Below the pieces are notes generated by a model. It saw only the letters and a list, made by a program, of their open reading frames with translations. It was not told the origin of the DNA and did no database searches. From Lachnoclostridium phytofermentans (GTDB lineage: Bacteria > Bacillota > Clostridia > Lachnospirales > Lachnospiraceae), in the NCBI GenBank assembly GCA_003526525.1, contig DPVV01000064.1:1-6371 (forward strand): a DNA stretch of 6,371 bases, read 5' to 3'. The position numbers and the translations under genes were made by a program. This document shows, in pieces, positions 5,249-6,371 of this stretch (within the stretch, counting starts at the first letter, position 1; every line of letters begins with the position of its first letter).

Positions 5249-6371
5249 ATGAGACACGGTTTCGTAAAAGTAGCGGCTATTACACCGAATATAAAGGTAG
5301 CTGATTGTGAATATAACGTAAATGAAATAATCCATCAGATTGAAGAAGCAAAACAAAAAGGAGCAAAGGTAATAGTATGTCCAGAACTTTGTATTACTGG
5401 CTATACTTGTGAGGATTTGTTTTTACAAAATACCTTACTAACTGGAGCACTAGAAGGACTTAATAAACTAATCGATTTTAGTAAGGATATAGATGCACTA
5501 ATCGCTGTTGGTATGCCTTTTTTAAAGGATGGCAAGTTATTTAATGTTGCAGCAGTACTTTATCAGGGAGAATTACTTGGTGTGGTACCAAAGAGATATA
5601 TTCCAAACTATTCTGAATTCTATGAAGCACGTTATTTTGGTAATGGAAATGATATTGTCGAGTATGTTACTATAAATCATAAAAAAGTACCATTTGGCTG
5701 TAAATTAATCTTTTCTCATAAAGAAATCCCTAATTTAAAAGTTGGAATAGAAATCTGTGAAGATTTATGGGTGCCACAGCCACCGAGCGGTGGATTATGT
5801 CAGGCAGGTGCAACTGTAATTTTAAATTTGTCAGCAAGTAATGAGACTACCGGGAAAGATATTTATCGAAAAACTTTGGTGAGTAATCAATCTGCACGTT
5901 TGGTCTGTGGTTATCTTTATTCTAGCGCTGGAGAAGGGGAATCTACTACAGATTTGGTATTCTCAGGGCATAATATGATAGCGGAAAATGGAACAGTAAT
6001 CGCTGAGTCAGAACGTTTTGTGAATGGAGTACTCGTTTCTGAGATTGACCTTGAAAAATTAATTTCGGAACGTAGAAGAATTTCAACTTATCTTGTAGAA
6101 GAGAAGAAAGAGTATACTTATTTAGAGTATGGAGAATATGCCACAGAAAATAAATCTACTTATGATTCCACGCTTAGTTTAACACGTTTTATTGATAAAT
6201 CCCCATTCGTACCGACAAAGAGGGAAGAACGAGAAAAACGTTGTAATGAAATTATTCATATACAGGCGTTAGGACTAAAAAAACGTTTACAGCATACTGG
6301 ATGTAACTCTGTTGTACTTGGTATCTCTGGAGGGCTTGATTCTACCTTGGCACTTTTGGTGACTAGAAGAG
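5249..6371 (+). CDS. nadE: glutamine-dependent NAD+ synthetase, 3'-truncated by window
   Basis: This enzyme makes NAD+ from deamido-NAD+, ATP and glutamine, the last step of NAD biosynthesis, in the cytoplasm. The window holds 374 codons. The N-terminal nitrilase-type glutaminase domain (about 1-270) has its full triad: E46 in CPELCITGY, K115 in VVPKRYIPNY and C170 in IEICEDLW. The spacing of 69 and 55 residues equals that recalled for the Mycobacterium tuberculosis enzyme (E52, K121, C176). The C-terminal synthetase domain begins at about 310 and shows the ATP-pyrophosphatase loop SGGLDS at 360-365 just before the window ends. Family members are about 630-680 residues, so roughly 260-300 residues lie beyond the edge. 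The ATG start has AAGAAAGGA (5232-5240) 8 bases upstream. The glutaminase domain lets the enzyme use glutamine directly instead of free ammonia. The gene has its own extended -10 promoter and no upstream operon partner. Confidence 0.96.
   Translation, partial: MRHGFVKVAAITPNIKVADCEYNVNEIIHQIEEAKQKGAKVIVCPELCITGYTCEDLFLQNTLLTGALEGLNKLIDFSKDIDALIAVGMPFLKDGKLFNVAAVLYQGELLGVVPKRYIPNYSEFYEARYFGNGNDIVEYVTINHKKVPFGCKLIFSHKEIPNLKVGIEICEDLWVPQPPSGGLCQAGATVILNLSASNETTGKDIYRKTLVSNQSARLVCGYLYSSAGEGESTTDLVFSGHNMIAENGTVIAESERFVNGVLVSEIDLEKLISERRRISTYLVEEKKEYTYLEYGEYATENKSTYDSTLSLTRFIDKSPFVPTKREEREKRCNEIIHIQALGLKKRLQHTGCNSVVLGISGGLDSTLALLVTRR

Overview
The window is AT-rich, with strong Shine-Dalgarno sites, sigma-A type promoters with 17-base spacers and T-tract terminators. 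Together with the protein families and the form of the 6S RNA this points to a low-GC Clostridia bacterium, most likely Lachnospiraceae-like. That placement is an inference from style, not a database match. I see no mobile element, phage gene or CRISPR array. The window looks like ordinary chromosomal core and near-core sequence.

Layout from left to right: (1) about 170 bases of gene-free AT-rich DNA. (2) A minus-strand gene for a secreted protein with two bacterial Ig-like (BIG2) domains, ending in a strong terminator at 171-201. (3) A 309-base divergent intergenic region with TTAARA-type repeats and a promoter. (4) A plus-strand two-component operon: an OmpR/PhoB-family response regulator with a GTG start, overlapping by 4 bases a 515-residue membrane histidine kinase. 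(5) A small RNA gene with its own near-consensus promoter and terminator. Its fold (closing stem, large central bubble with a hairpin on the 3' side, long apical arm) identifies it as 6S RNA, the RNA that binds the vegetative RNA polymerase holoenzyme. (6) A 17-bp perfect inverted repeat in the convergent gap. (7) A minus-strand gene for a PflX-type (COG1313) radical SAM protein, with a promoter that places its real start 16 codons inside the longest reading frame. (8) A gene-free stretch holding an extended -10 promoter and a leader of about 105 bases. (9) The first 374 codons of glutamine-dependent NAD+ synthetase (nadE), cut by the window end inside the synthetase domain.

The kinase and regulator form one signalling unit, and the divergently placed BIG2 surface protein is a plausible but unproven target. 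6S RNA, the radical SAM protein and nadE appear to be separate transcription units. The least routine parts are the 6S RNA gene with its tandem hairpins, the missing U-tract terminator on the convergent radical SAM gene (a possible source of antisense RNA to 6S), and the repeat cluster between the BIG2 gene and the two-component operon. I found no convincing new multi-gene system.
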